Shown here in pieces: positions 45,470 through 52,646 of a stretch of DNA of 64,000 bases. A model generated the notes under the pieces. That model was not told the DNA's origin, did no database searches, and saw only the letters and a list, made by a program, of their open reading frames with translations. The first letter of the stretch is position 1; every line of letters begins with the position of its first letter. Source of the stretch: Hymenobacter daecheongensis DSM 21074 (GTDB lineage: Bacteria > Bacteroidota > Bacteroidia > Cytophagales > Hymenobacteraceae). The stretch spans positions 124,001-188,000 of the forward strand of contig NZ_FQYN01000009.1 of NCBI RefSeq assembly GCF_900141805.1, in the 5' to 3' direction. Position numbers and translations under genes: made by a program.

Positions 45470-46438
45470 ATGAAAAAACGCTACGCACTTTCCCTTTGTC
45501 TGCGCTTTCTGGTTATACTGCTGCTGGTGCCGCTGGCCGGCCGTGCCCAAACCTCCGAAACCACCGCTGCCGCCCCCGATACCGCTCAGGGCTGGCGGCG
45601 CGGCGGCGTGGGCACGCTCAACCTGAGTCAGGTGAGCCTGGTGAACTGGGCTCCGGGCGGCCAAAGCTCGCTCTCGGTGCTGGCCCTCGGCAACGTGTTT
45701 GCCCACCACCGCCGCGGCGACAATACCTTCGATACGTCCCTGGATCTGCTCTACGGCACGCTGAAAGCCGGCAAGGCCCGCATGCGCAAAAACGACGATA
45801 AGCTCGAATACAACGCCAAGTACGGCCACCAGTTTACCAAGGTGCTCTACTACGCCGCCCAGGTCAACGTCAAAACCCAGCTCACGCCCACCAAAGCCAT
45901 TGAGAAGCCCGACTCGCTGCTGTCGGCCTTCTTCGCGCCGGCCTTCATTCTGGCCTCCGTCGGCATCGACTACAAGCCCAACGACCAGCTTTCGGTGTTT
46001 CTGTCGCCCATCACCGGCAAGTTTACCGTGGTAGCCAACCAGACGCTGGCCGATGCCGGCGCGTTCGGCGTAGAGGCCGCCCGGCGCGGCCCCGATGGCC
46101 GCCCCCTTGCGGGCTCGGGCCAGCGGTTTCGGAGCGAGCTGGGGGCGTATCTGAACATAAAGTACCGCAAGCCGCTCTGGGAAAACGTGGTGTTTCAGAC
46201 CAAGCTCGACCTGTTCAGCAACTACCTGCACAACCCGCAGAACATCGACGTGAACTGGGAAAACCTCATCAGCTTCAAAGTCAACAAGTTCATCAGCAGC
46301 AGCATTGCCACCAATCTGGTGTACGACGACGACGTACTGGTGCCCCTCGACCGCAACGGCGACGGCGTGCCCGATGGTCGCGGCCGCCGCATTCAGTTCA
46401 AGGAAACCCTGGGTATCGGGCTCACCTACAAGTTTTAG
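45470..46438 (+). CDS. DUF3078 domain-containing outer-membrane-type protein
   Basis: 322 residues: signal peptide (about 1-26, ending GRAQ) and a beta-strand-rich body (LNLSQVSLVNWAPGGQSSLSVLALGNVFAHHRRG; KYGHQFTKVLYYAAQVNVKTQL) ending in an aromatic strand ...GIGLTYKF, as outer-membrane barrels do. DUF3078 is found in Bacteroidota; function unknown. A calcium-like DRNGDGVPDGRG loop lies near the C-terminus. There is no room for a promoter between the mscL terminator and its ATG, so it is probably expressed by readthrough. Confidence 0.88.
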   Translation: MKKRYALSLCLRFLVILLLVPLAGRAQTSETTAAAPDTAQGWRRGGVGTLNLSQVSLVNWAPGGQSSLSVLALGNVFAHHRRGDNTFDTSLDLLYGTLKAGKARMRKNDDKLEYNAKYGHQFTKVLYYAAQVNVKTQLTPTKAIEKPDSLLSAFFAPAFILASVGIDYKPNDQLSVFLSPITGKFTVVANQTLADAGAFGVEAARRGPDGRPLAGSGQRFRSELGAYLNIKYRKPLWENVVFQTKLDLFSNYLHNPQNIDVNWENLISFKVNKFISSSIATNLVYDDDVLVPLDRNGDGVPDGRGRRIQFKETLGIGLTYKF

Positions 46439-46544
46439 CAATTTGAACTATCTTCGCCGACACCCGGTTTTCCGGCCGACTTCGCCCAGCGGTAGGATTT
46501 TTTCCGCCGGCTTTCTCCTCTTCGTTTCTTCTTTCTGTTTTCGC

Positions 46545-46976
46545 ATGAAAAAGCTGATTGCCGTACTGCTGCTGGTCGCTCCCGCGCTGTTTGTGCAGCC
46601 CGCCCAGGCCCAGGTGAATGGGCAGCAAGGCAAGGGCCGCAAAGCTGAGCAGGCTCGCTCGCGCAAAGTCTCGGGCGAGGATATGGCCCGCATGCAGCAG
46701 CGCATGAGCATGAACCCCGACGAGGCCAAGCGCGACCAGCAAATGGAAGTGCTGGAAGCCCGCGCCGGCGGTGGCACCGCCAACACCAGCTTCGGCCGCT
46801 CAGCCGGCCCGGCCCGGCAGCTGGAAAAAGGCAGCGGTGGCTTTTCAGTGCTCAAGTTCAAAGACAAGCGCGGCACGGCGCTGCAGAAGCGCGGCCTCAG
46901 TCGCCCCGCCGGCGGCATCGACCCTAAAGGTAAGCCCCTGACCCACAAAAAGAAGAAGCGGTTTCTGCTTTTCTAA
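46545..46976 (+). CDS. Small secreted basic protein of unknown function
   Basis: 143 residues from ATG 46545. Signal peptide (about 1-22, ending AQAQ) and a mature part rich in Lys, Arg, Gln and Gly (KGRKAEQARSRK) ending in a very basic tail (THKKKKRFLLF). No known domain. It starts 106 nt after the DUF3078 gene and shares a terminator, so probably one transcript. Coding is supported by the signal peptide, length and codon bias. Confidence 0.72.
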   Translation: MKKLIAVLLLVAPALFVQPAQAQVNGQQGKGRKAEQARSRKVSGEDMARMQQRMSMNPDEAKRDQQMEVLEARAGGGTANTSFGRSAGPARQLEKGSGGFSVLKFKDKRGTALQKRGLSRPAGGIDPKGKPLTHKKKKRFLLF

Positions 46977-46993
46977 AGCTTTCCAGATCCAAT

Positions 46994-47028
46994 AAAAAAA
47001 GCCCCGAAGCAGAGCTTCGGGGCTTTTT
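46994..47028. terminator. Strong bidirectional terminator
   Basis: 10-bp perfect stem (47001-47010 with 47014-47023), loop AGA, with A7 before and T5 after. Confidence 0.92.
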
Positions 47029-47186
47029 GCGTCTCTAGCAGTCCGAGGCCACCGTTCGCCCCCGGCTTGCTAAAGAAGCTCTACTGGCAGCGGCATCACC
47101 TGGCTGCTGCTTTATCAGGCTATAAGCTCATCCCGGAAGGCATTGGCAGAACATGCGTTTCCAGAGTGATTATCTATCTGCTGATA

Positions 47187-47194
47187 TATTTTTG
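47187..47194 (+). promoter_or_regulatory. -7-like box (TATTTTTG), orphan
   Basis: Plus-strand TAnnTTTG without a -33 box, in an AT-rich stretch. A transcript would end at the hairpin at 47316-47339; it may be chance. Confidence 0.3.
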
Positions 47195-47226
47195 TTGTAT
47201 AAATTAAAATTATTCATGACCGAATG

Positions 47227-47257
47227 CAAAAGTAGTACATAGCGCTTTCCGAACCAA
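47227..47257 (-). promoter_or_regulatory. Near-consensus promoter, no protein gene downstream
   Basis: TTG at 47257-47255 and TACTTTTG at 47234-47227 with 20 nt between. One of the three best promoter matches in the window. Confidence 0.6.
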
Positions 47258-47310
47258 TAGCATGATGATGTGAGTTGCCCGACCGGGCCAAAACAGCCGC
47301 GTTTAAACGC

Positions 47311-47346
47311 GAAACGCCCCAACCAGCTGTGGTTGGGGCATTTTGT
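47311..47346. terminator. Terminator after infB
   Basis: 10-bp stem GCCCCAACCA/TGGTTGGGGC (47316-47325 with 47330-47339), loop GCTG. The T-run is better on the plus strand (ATTTTG) than on the minus (GTTTC). Confidence 0.75.
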
Positions 47347-47369
47347 TAGCAGTTTAATCCGCGTTGCCG

Positions 47370-50300
47370 TTACAGCGTCCGCTTCACTTCCTTCTCTTCA
47401 AAGCCTTCGATGTTGTCACCTTCCTGCAGGTCGTTGAAGCCTTTCACCGAGATACCGCACTCATAGCCCTGGCGTACTTCCGACACGTCGTCTTTGTAGC
47501 GCTTCAGGTCCTGAATCTCGCCCGAGTACACCACGATGCCGTTGCGCACCACCCGCACGCGGGTGCGGCGAACGAACGAGCCTTCCGTGACCATACAGCC
47601 GGCAATGGTGCCCACCTTGGTGATGTTGAACACCTGCCGCACCTCGGCATTGGCCACCACGATTTCCTGCACCGTTGGGGCCAGCATGCCTTCCATGGCG
47701 TCCTTCACCTCGTTGATGGCATTGTAGATAATCGAGTAGAGGCGAATGTCGATCTGCTCCTGCTCGGCCAGCTTGCGGGCACTCTGCGAGGGCCGCACCT
47801 GGAAACCAATGATGATGGCATCGGAGGCCGAAGCCAGCAGTACGTCCGATTCGGAGATGGCCCCCACGCCTTTGGCGAGAATATTCACCTTCACTTCCGG
47901 CGTGCTCAGCTTCAGCAGCGAGTCGGAGAGAGCTTCTACTGAGCCATCCACGTCGCCTTTCACGATGACGTTCAACTCTTTGAACGAGCCGATAGCCAAA
48001 CGACGACCAATTTCGTCCAGAGTGATGTGCTTCTTGGTGCGCATGCTCTGCTCACGCGAGAGCTGCTGGCGCTGCGTAGCCAATTCGCGGGCTTCGCGCT
48101 CCGTATCCATCACCTGAATCTTGTCGCCAGCCTGGGGTGCGCCGGTCAGACCGAGCACCTGCACCGGCGTGGCCGGACCAGCTTGCTTCATCTTCTTGCC
48201 GCGGTGGTCAGTCATGGCCTTCACGCGGCCGTAGTGCGGACCCGCCAGCACGATGTCGCCCACGCTCAGCGTGCCGGTTTGCACTAGCACGGTGGTCACG
48301 TAGCCGCGGCCTTTGTCCAGCATGGCTTCGATAACCGTGCCCACAGCCTTGCGGTCGGGGTTGGCTTTCAATTCCAGCAATTCGGCTTCCAGCAATACCT
48401 TTTCCAGCAAGTCTTCCACGCCGAGTCCCGACTTGGCCGATACTTCCTGCGACTGGTATTTGCCGCCCCATTCTTCCACCAGGATGTTCATCGCCGACAG
48501 CTCCTCGCGGATCTTATCGGAGTTGGCTCCCGGCTTGTCGATCTTGTTCATCGCAATAACGATGGGCACCCCCGCCGCTTGCGCGTGGTTGATGGCTTCC
48601 CGTGTCTGCGGCATCACGGAGTCGTCAGCCGCAATTACGATGATGGCAATGTCGGTGACCTTGGCACCGCGGGCCCGCATAGCCGTAAAGGCTTCGTGAC
48701 CCGGAGTATCCAGGAACGTAACGCGCTTGTTGGAAGCCGTCATCACGTCGTAGGCCCCGATGTGCTGGGTGATACCGCCGGCTTCGCCTTTGGCCACCGT
48801 CGCATTGCGGATATAGTCAAGCAAGGAAGTTTTGCCGTGGTCGACGTGACCCATGATGGTCACAATCGGGGCGCGGGAAACCAGATCTTCCTCGTTGTCC
48901 TCGATGGCAATGTCGCCGTCTTCTTCCTCCGCCGACAGGAATTCTACGTCGAAGCCGAACTCATCGGCCACCACGGTAATGGCTTCCGCGTCGAGGCGCT
49001 GGTTGATGGAAACGAACATGCCCATGTTCAGGCACACCTTAATTACCTCGTTCACCGATACGTCCATCAGCGAGGCCAGGTCGTTGGCCGAGATGAACTC
49101 GGTCACTTTGAGGGTCTTGGAGTCCAGCTCGTTCTGAGCGCGCTGGGCTTCGCGGTCCTCCGCGCCACCGGCCCGCTTGTCGCGGCGGTATTTGGCGCGG
49201 TTGTTCTGGTTGCCGCCGCGGCCGCCGCTAAGCTTCGCCAGCGTGGCCTTGATCTGCTCCTGAATCTGCTTGTCGTTCTGCTCGGGCGTGTTGGCCGCGC
49301 CGGGCGAGCCGGGACCAATGGTAGGCCGCAGCGTGCTTGGCGGCCGCTGGCCCGGACCCGTGCGCGGGCCCTGACCCGGACCACCGGGGCGCTGGCCGGG
49401 GCCGCCGGGGCGGTTGCCCTGGTAGCCGCCGCCCGTACCCGGCTGACCGGTGGTAGGCGTAGTGGGCGTAGTGCCGGCCGCACCGGGAATACGCTGACGT
49501 TTCTTTTTATCGGGGCCGAGGCCACTCTTGCGCACATCAGAAGAAGCCACCGGCCGGGCCCCGCGGCCACCGCGGCGCGAAGAATCCAGCGGCAGCTCGA
49601 TTTTGCCGAGTACCGTAAGGCCTTTCAGCTGATCGGCTTTGGCAACGATGGTGCCGGCATCTTCCGTCGGCGCGTCGCCGGTGGAGGCAGCAGGCGTGGA
49701 CGCATCGGCGGCCGGAGCAGCTTCCGCGGCTGGGGCGGCTGGGGCTACTGGGGCGGCCGGAGCAGCAGGTTTGGCTTCGGCTACGGGAGCCGGAGTGGCT
49801 ACGGGCTCTGCAACGGGCTGAGGAGCGGGCGCTACCGGAGCCGGGGCCGGAGGCGTTGGCTTGGCTTCGGCTACTGGGGCTGGCTTAGGCGCGGCTTCAG
49901 CCGGATTGGCCTCCGCAACGGGAGTAGGAGCCGGGGCGGGAGCAGCCTTGGGCTCGGGGGCCGCAACAGCGGGAGCCGCCGCTACCGGCGCAGCCGGCTT
50001 AGGTGCTACCGGCCGGCCTTTGGCATCCAGCTCAATTTTGCCCAATACTTTCAGGCCCGGTACTTTGGGCGCTTCTGTAGCGGGGGCTGGAGCCGGGGCA
50101 GCTACCTTGGCCTCCACGACGGCCGGAGCCGCAACCGGCTGGGGAGCCGGGGCAGCTTTAGGCTCTTCGACGACGGGCTTGGGGGCCGGCGCTGGCGTAC
50201 TGGCTTTGGGAACCACGGGCTCGGGACGGGGAGCGGGGGCCGCCTCCAGCTCCGTCTGGCGCTTGGCCTGCGTGAGCTTGGTGGCTTCCATCTTATCCTG

Positions 50301-50474
50301 CGCCGAGGAGGCGAACTCCTTTTCCAGCATGCCCACCTGTTCGGCAGTCAGCTTCGTGGTAGGTTTGTTTTCTACCTGATGCCCTTTCTTGGCCAAGGTT
50401 TCCACAACCGTAGCCATTCCAATATTCAGGTCTTTGGCTGCCTGTTGGAGCCGTTTAGGTGCTGCTTCCGCCAT
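47370..50474 (-). CDS. infB: Translation initiation factor IF-2
   Basis: 1034 residues from ATG 50474 (MAEAAPKRL), long for IF-2. IF-2 delivers initiator tRNA to the ribosome using GTP. The C-terminal two-thirds hold the G domain (GHVDHGKTSLLDYI, DTPGHEAF, NKID) and domains II-IV. The N-terminal region has an IF2N-like segment (ATVVETLAKKGHQVENKP) and then about 270 residues dominated by Ala, Pro, Glu and Val, broken by two copies of a GLxVLGKIEL motif, then a Gly/Pro/Arg-rich stretch (about 340-430). It has its own -7 box 34 nt upstream besides the rimP-nusA transcript. Confidence 0.97.
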   Translation of the reverse strand: MAEAAPKRLQQAAKDLNIGMATVVETLAKKGHQVENKPTTKLTAEQVGMLEKEFASSAQDKMEATKLTQAKRQTELEAAPAPRPEPVVPKASTPAPAPKPVVEEPKAAPAPQPVAAPAVVEAKVAAPAPAPATEAPKVPGLKVLGKIELDAKGRPVAPKPAAPVAAAPAVAAPEPKAAPAPAPTPVAEANPAEAAPKPAPVAEAKPTPPAPAPVAPAPQPVAEPVATPAPVAEAKPAAPAAPVAPAAPAAEAAPAADASTPAASTGDAPTEDAGTIVAKADQLKGLTVLGKIELPLDSSRRGGRGARPVASSDVRKSGLGPDKKKRQRIPGAAGTTPTTPTTGQPGTGGGYQGNRPGGPGQRPGGPGQGPRTGPGQRPPSTLRPTIGPGSPGAANTPEQNDKQIQEQIKATLAKLSGGRGGNQNNRAKYRRDKRAGGAEDREAQRAQNELDSKTLKVTEFISANDLASLMDVSVNEVIKVCLNMGMFVSINQRLDAEAITVVADEFGFDVEFLSAEEEDGDIAIEDNEEDLVSRAPIVTIMGHVDHGKTSLLDYIRNATVAKGEAGGITQHIGAYDVMTASNKRVTFLDTPGHEAFTAMRARGAKVTDIAIIVIAADDSVMPQTREAINHAQAAGVPIVIAMNKIDKPGANSDKIREELSAMNILVEEWGGKYQSQEVSAKSGLGVEDLLEKVLLEAELLELKANPDRKAVGTVIEAMLDKGRGYVTTVLVQTGTLSVGDIVLAGPHYGRVKAMTDHRGKKMKQAGPATPVQVLGLTGAPQAGDKIQVMDTEREARELATQRQQLSREQSMRTKKHITLDEIGRRLAIGSFKELNVIVKGDVDGSVEALSDSLLKLSTPEVKVNILAKGVGAISESDVLLASASDAIIIGFQVRPSQSARKLAEQEQIDIRLYSIIYNAINEVKDAMEGMLAPTVQEIVVANAEVRQVFNITKVGTIAGCMVTEGSFVRRTRVRVVRNGIVVYSGEIQDLKRYKDDVSEVRQGYECGISVKGFNDLQEGDNIEGFEEKEVKRTL

Positions 50475-50507
50475 TCTATGCTCGCGAACGATACTCTTAT
50501 TCAGATG

Positions 50508-50515
50508 CAAAGGTA
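50508..50515 (-). promoter_or_regulatory. -7 box (TACCTTTG) for infB
   Basis: Minus strand, 33 nt upstream of the infB ATG, in the 123-nt nusA-infB gap, which also contains GCCGGCG/CGCCGGT-type complementary segments. Suggests infB is not only transcribed with nusA. Confidence 0.6.
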
Positions 50516-50597
50516 CTACATTAAATCTTGCCAGCCGGCGCTAAATCACGCCGGTTTAGCATGATTCAGCGCCTTTGCCGTACCGGCCGCCGCGCAT

Positions 50598-51905
50598 TCA
50601 TTGCGCGTCGCCGGACTTTGGTGCTTCTTGTTCTGGTTCGGCTTCTCCATCGGCCTCAGCGTCGGTGTCGTCGAATTCGTTGCGGATGATGCGGAACACG
50701 TCTTCAACCGTTACGTCTTCCAGCTCCGTGCGCCGCACGATATCTTCCTTGCTCACGGCCAATACGGCGCGGCCGGTGTCCAAGCCAATTTTCTTAAGCT
50801 CTTCGAGTACCCAGGGTTCAATCTCGTCCTGGAATTCGTCCAGCGCGATATCCTCGTCGTAGTCGCCGGCTTCGCGGAACACGTCGATTTCCATGCCCAC
50901 CAGCCGCGAGGCCAGCTTGATGTTGGCGCCGCCGCGGCCAATGGCCAGGCTTACCTGATCGGGCTTGAGGAACACCGACACGCGGCCGGTTTGTTCATTG
51001 ATGCGCATTGAGCCGATTTTGGCCGGCGACAGCGCCCGCTGAATGTACAGCTCTAGGTTATCGGTGTAGTTGATTACGTCAATGTTCTCGTTTTCCAGCT
51101 CCCGCACCACGGCGTGAATCCGGGAACCCTTCATGCCCACGCACGCCCCCACGGGGTCGATGCGGTCGTCGTAGCTTTCTACGGCCACTTTGGCCCGCTC
51201 GCCCGGCTCACGCACGATGTTCTTGATGGTGATGAGGCCATCGTAAATCTCGGGCACTTCCAGCTCGAACAACCGCTCCAGAAACGCCGGCGCAGCGCGG
51301 GAAAGGATGATTTTGGGGGTGCCATTGATGATTTCGACGCGGTGTACCACGGCCCGCACGGTGTCGCCCTTGCGGTAGCGGTCCTTCGGAATCTGCTCGC
51401 CTTTCGGCAGTACCAGCTCGTTTTCCTCTTTGTCCAGAATCAGGGCCTCGCGGCTCCATACCTGGTACACCTCGCCGGTCACGATTTCGCCCACCTGATC
51501 CTTGTATTGCTGATACAGGTTGTCGCGCTCCAAGTCTTTCACGCGCTGAATCAGCGTCTGGCGGGCCATGAGCACGGCGCGGCGGCCGAAATCCTCCAAT
51601 TTCACCTCTTCGGCTACCTGCTCGCCTACTTCAAAGTCGGCCTCGATTTTCTGGGCTTCGGCCAGCGGAATCTTGTCGAAATCCCAGATGTCCTCGGAGT
51701 CATCGTCCACGATTTCGCGGTTGCGCCAGATTTCCAGGTCGCCTTTGTCCACGTTAAGGATGACGTCGAAGTTCTCGTCGGTCGTGTACTTTTTCCGGAT
51801 CATCGTGCGGAACACGTCCTCCAGGATGCTCATCATCGTGGGGCGGTCGATGTTCTTGGATCGGGCGAACTCGGCGAACGATTCGATTAAGACGTTGCTG
51901 TTCAT
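50598..51905 (-). CDS. nusA: Transcription termination/antitermination protein NusA
   Basis: 435 residues. NusA binds RNA polymerase and RNA, affecting pausing, termination and antitermination. Domains in order: N-terminal polymerase-binding domain (1-130; SKNIDRPTMMSILEDVFRTMIRKKY), S1 domain (about 140-205), KH domains (about 215-350; ACVGMKGSRIHAVVRELENENIDVI and SLAIGRGGANIKLASRL). A short acidic tail replaces the C-terminal repeats of E. coli. Between rimP and infB, the classic order. Confidence 0.97.
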   Translation of the reverse strand: MNSNVLIESFAEFARSKNIDRPTMMSILEDVFRTMIRKKYTTDENFDVILNVDKGDLEIWRNREIVDDDSEDIWDFDKIPLAEAQKIEADFEVGEQVAEEVKLEDFGRRAVLMARQTLIQRVKDLERDNLYQQYKDQVGEIVTGEVYQVWSREALILDKEENELVLPKGEQIPKDRYRKGDTVRAVVHRVEIINGTPKIILSRAAPAFLERLFELEVPEIYDGLITIKNIVREPGERAKVAVESYDDRIDPVGACVGMKGSRIHAVVRELENENIDVINYTDNLELYIQRALSPAKIGSMRINEQTGRVSVFLKPDQVSLAIGRGGANIKLASRLVGMEIDVFREAGDYDEDIALDEFQDEIEPWVLEELKKIGLDTGRAVLAVSKEDIVRRTELEDVTVEDVFRIIRNEFDDTDAEADGEAEPEQEAPKSGDAQ

Positions 51906-52004
51906 AGGGTTGGTTTTTGAGCTTCACGCTTCAAGCCGCAAGCTTCAAGCTGGTGGGAATAACAGGAAGCTAAAAGGCTGGCAGCCGGCAGCTGAGGCTT
52001 TAGC
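51906..52004. repeat. Degenerate-word repeat (AGCTTCAAGC/GGCTGGCAGC words)
   Basis: Stuttered words AGCTTCACGC, TTCAAGCCGC, AAGCTTCAAGC followed by GAAGCTAAAAGGCTGGCAGCCGGCAGCTGAGGC-like complements (words shown in pieces). Arms pair more loosely than at the other sites. It fills the gap between rimP and nusA. Confidence 0.55.
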
Positions 52005-52478
52005 TTATTTAAACGAAATGACGACCCGTGCTTCCTTGATGTCGGCGAACGGCACCAGCACGGCGGGCAGCATACTCTTTTTGGTTTTGACTTTCACTTC
52101 TTCGGCCAGCTGAATGCCTTCGGCTTCCACGGCTTCCATAATACCGGTTTTCTCGGTGCCATCGGCCAGATTCAGCTTGAGCGTGCGGCCCACGTGGCGG
52201 GCGTACTGGCGCGGGTCGCTCAGGGGCTGGTCGGCCCCCGGCGAGGTTACTTCCAGCGTGTAGCTGGCTTCCTCGCCGTAGGCCTCATCGATGCGGTGAG
52301 CCAGACGGCGGCTCACTTTCACGCACAGATCAATGCCCAGGCCGTCTTCGCCATCCAGAATAACCGTGACTTTGGGCCGCACGGCCGAGTCGGAAATGGT
52401 GAGGTCGATGACGAATACGCTCAGGTCAGTAATACTGTCCTGGAGCATTTCGGCAAGGCGGGCACGGTCGAATTTCAT
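52005..52478 (-). CDS. rimP: Ribosome maturation factor RimP
   Basis: 157 residues. RimP assists 30S subunit maturation. The DLCVKVSRRLAHRIDE segment with the following TLEVTSPGADQPL motif and the C-terminal SH3-like domain (GRTLKLNLADGTEKTGIMEAVEAEGIQL) are diagnostic. First gene of rimP-nusA-infB. Confidence 0.95.
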   Translation of the reverse strand: MKFDRARLAEMLQDSITDLSVFVIDLTISDSAVRPKVTVILDGEDGLGIDLCVKVSRRLAHRIDEAYGEEASYTLEVTSPGADQPLSDPRQYARHVGRTLKLNLADGTEKTGIMEAVEAEGIQLAEEVKVKTKKSMLPAVLVPFADIKEARVVISFK

Positions 52479-52498
52479 CTACAGTTGAACCGGGTGAT

Positions 52499-52530
52499 AA
52501 AAGAAAGAGGGGACGCTACGTCCCCTCTTC
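52499..52530 (-). terminator. Intrinsic terminator within the rimP-nusA-infB leader
   Basis: Minus-strand stem of 10-11 bp (52530-52521 with 52515-52506, GAGGGGAC/GTCCCCTC core) followed by TCTTTTTAT. It lies between the rimP promoter and the rimP ATG, and also behind the upstream gene ending at 52647. Confidence 0.8.
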
Positions 52531-52548
52531 ACAATCAGATTACTGCGC

Positions 52549-52578
52549 AAATATACGGCGCGGAATTGCCGAAAGCAA
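52549..52578 (-). promoter_or_regulatory. Consensus promoter for rimP-nusA-infB
   Basis: Minus strand TTG at 52578-52576, 19 nt, TATATTTG at 52556-52549. Expected start near 52543, about 65 nt before the rimP ATG. Confidence 0.75.
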
Positions 52579-52646
52579 GCCCGCAGCGGGGCGATGGCCG
52601 CACTCGCGCACCACGCAGGCTCCGGTGCGCTGAATGAGCAGCCCGC

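Larger units (their letters stand above)
46994..47220 (-). ncRNA. Candidate small RNA
   Basis: A minus-strand promoter (TTG at 47257-47255, 20 nt, TACTTTTG at 47234-47227) would start a transcript near 47220, which ends at the strong terminator at 47023-46994, about 225 nt. It shows no convincing reading frame (only a 15-codon frame starting near its 5' end) and no motif of tmRNA, RNase P or SRP RNA that I recognise. A 6S-like RNA is conceivable but not supported by a clear long-hairpin fold. Confidence 0.35.
46977..47369. other. Gene-free AT-rich region between convergent units
   Basis: 393 nt holding a terminator at each edge, two divergent -7 boxes in the AT-rich centre (47187-47234) and a candidate small RNA on the minus strand. 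No convincing protein gene. Confidence 0.6.

Noticed and set aside
48579..50564. A 661-codon open frame antisense to infB
   Set aside because: It mirrors the Ala/Pro-rich region of IF-2; high third-position GC on the minus strand keeps the opposite frame open. No family resemblance.
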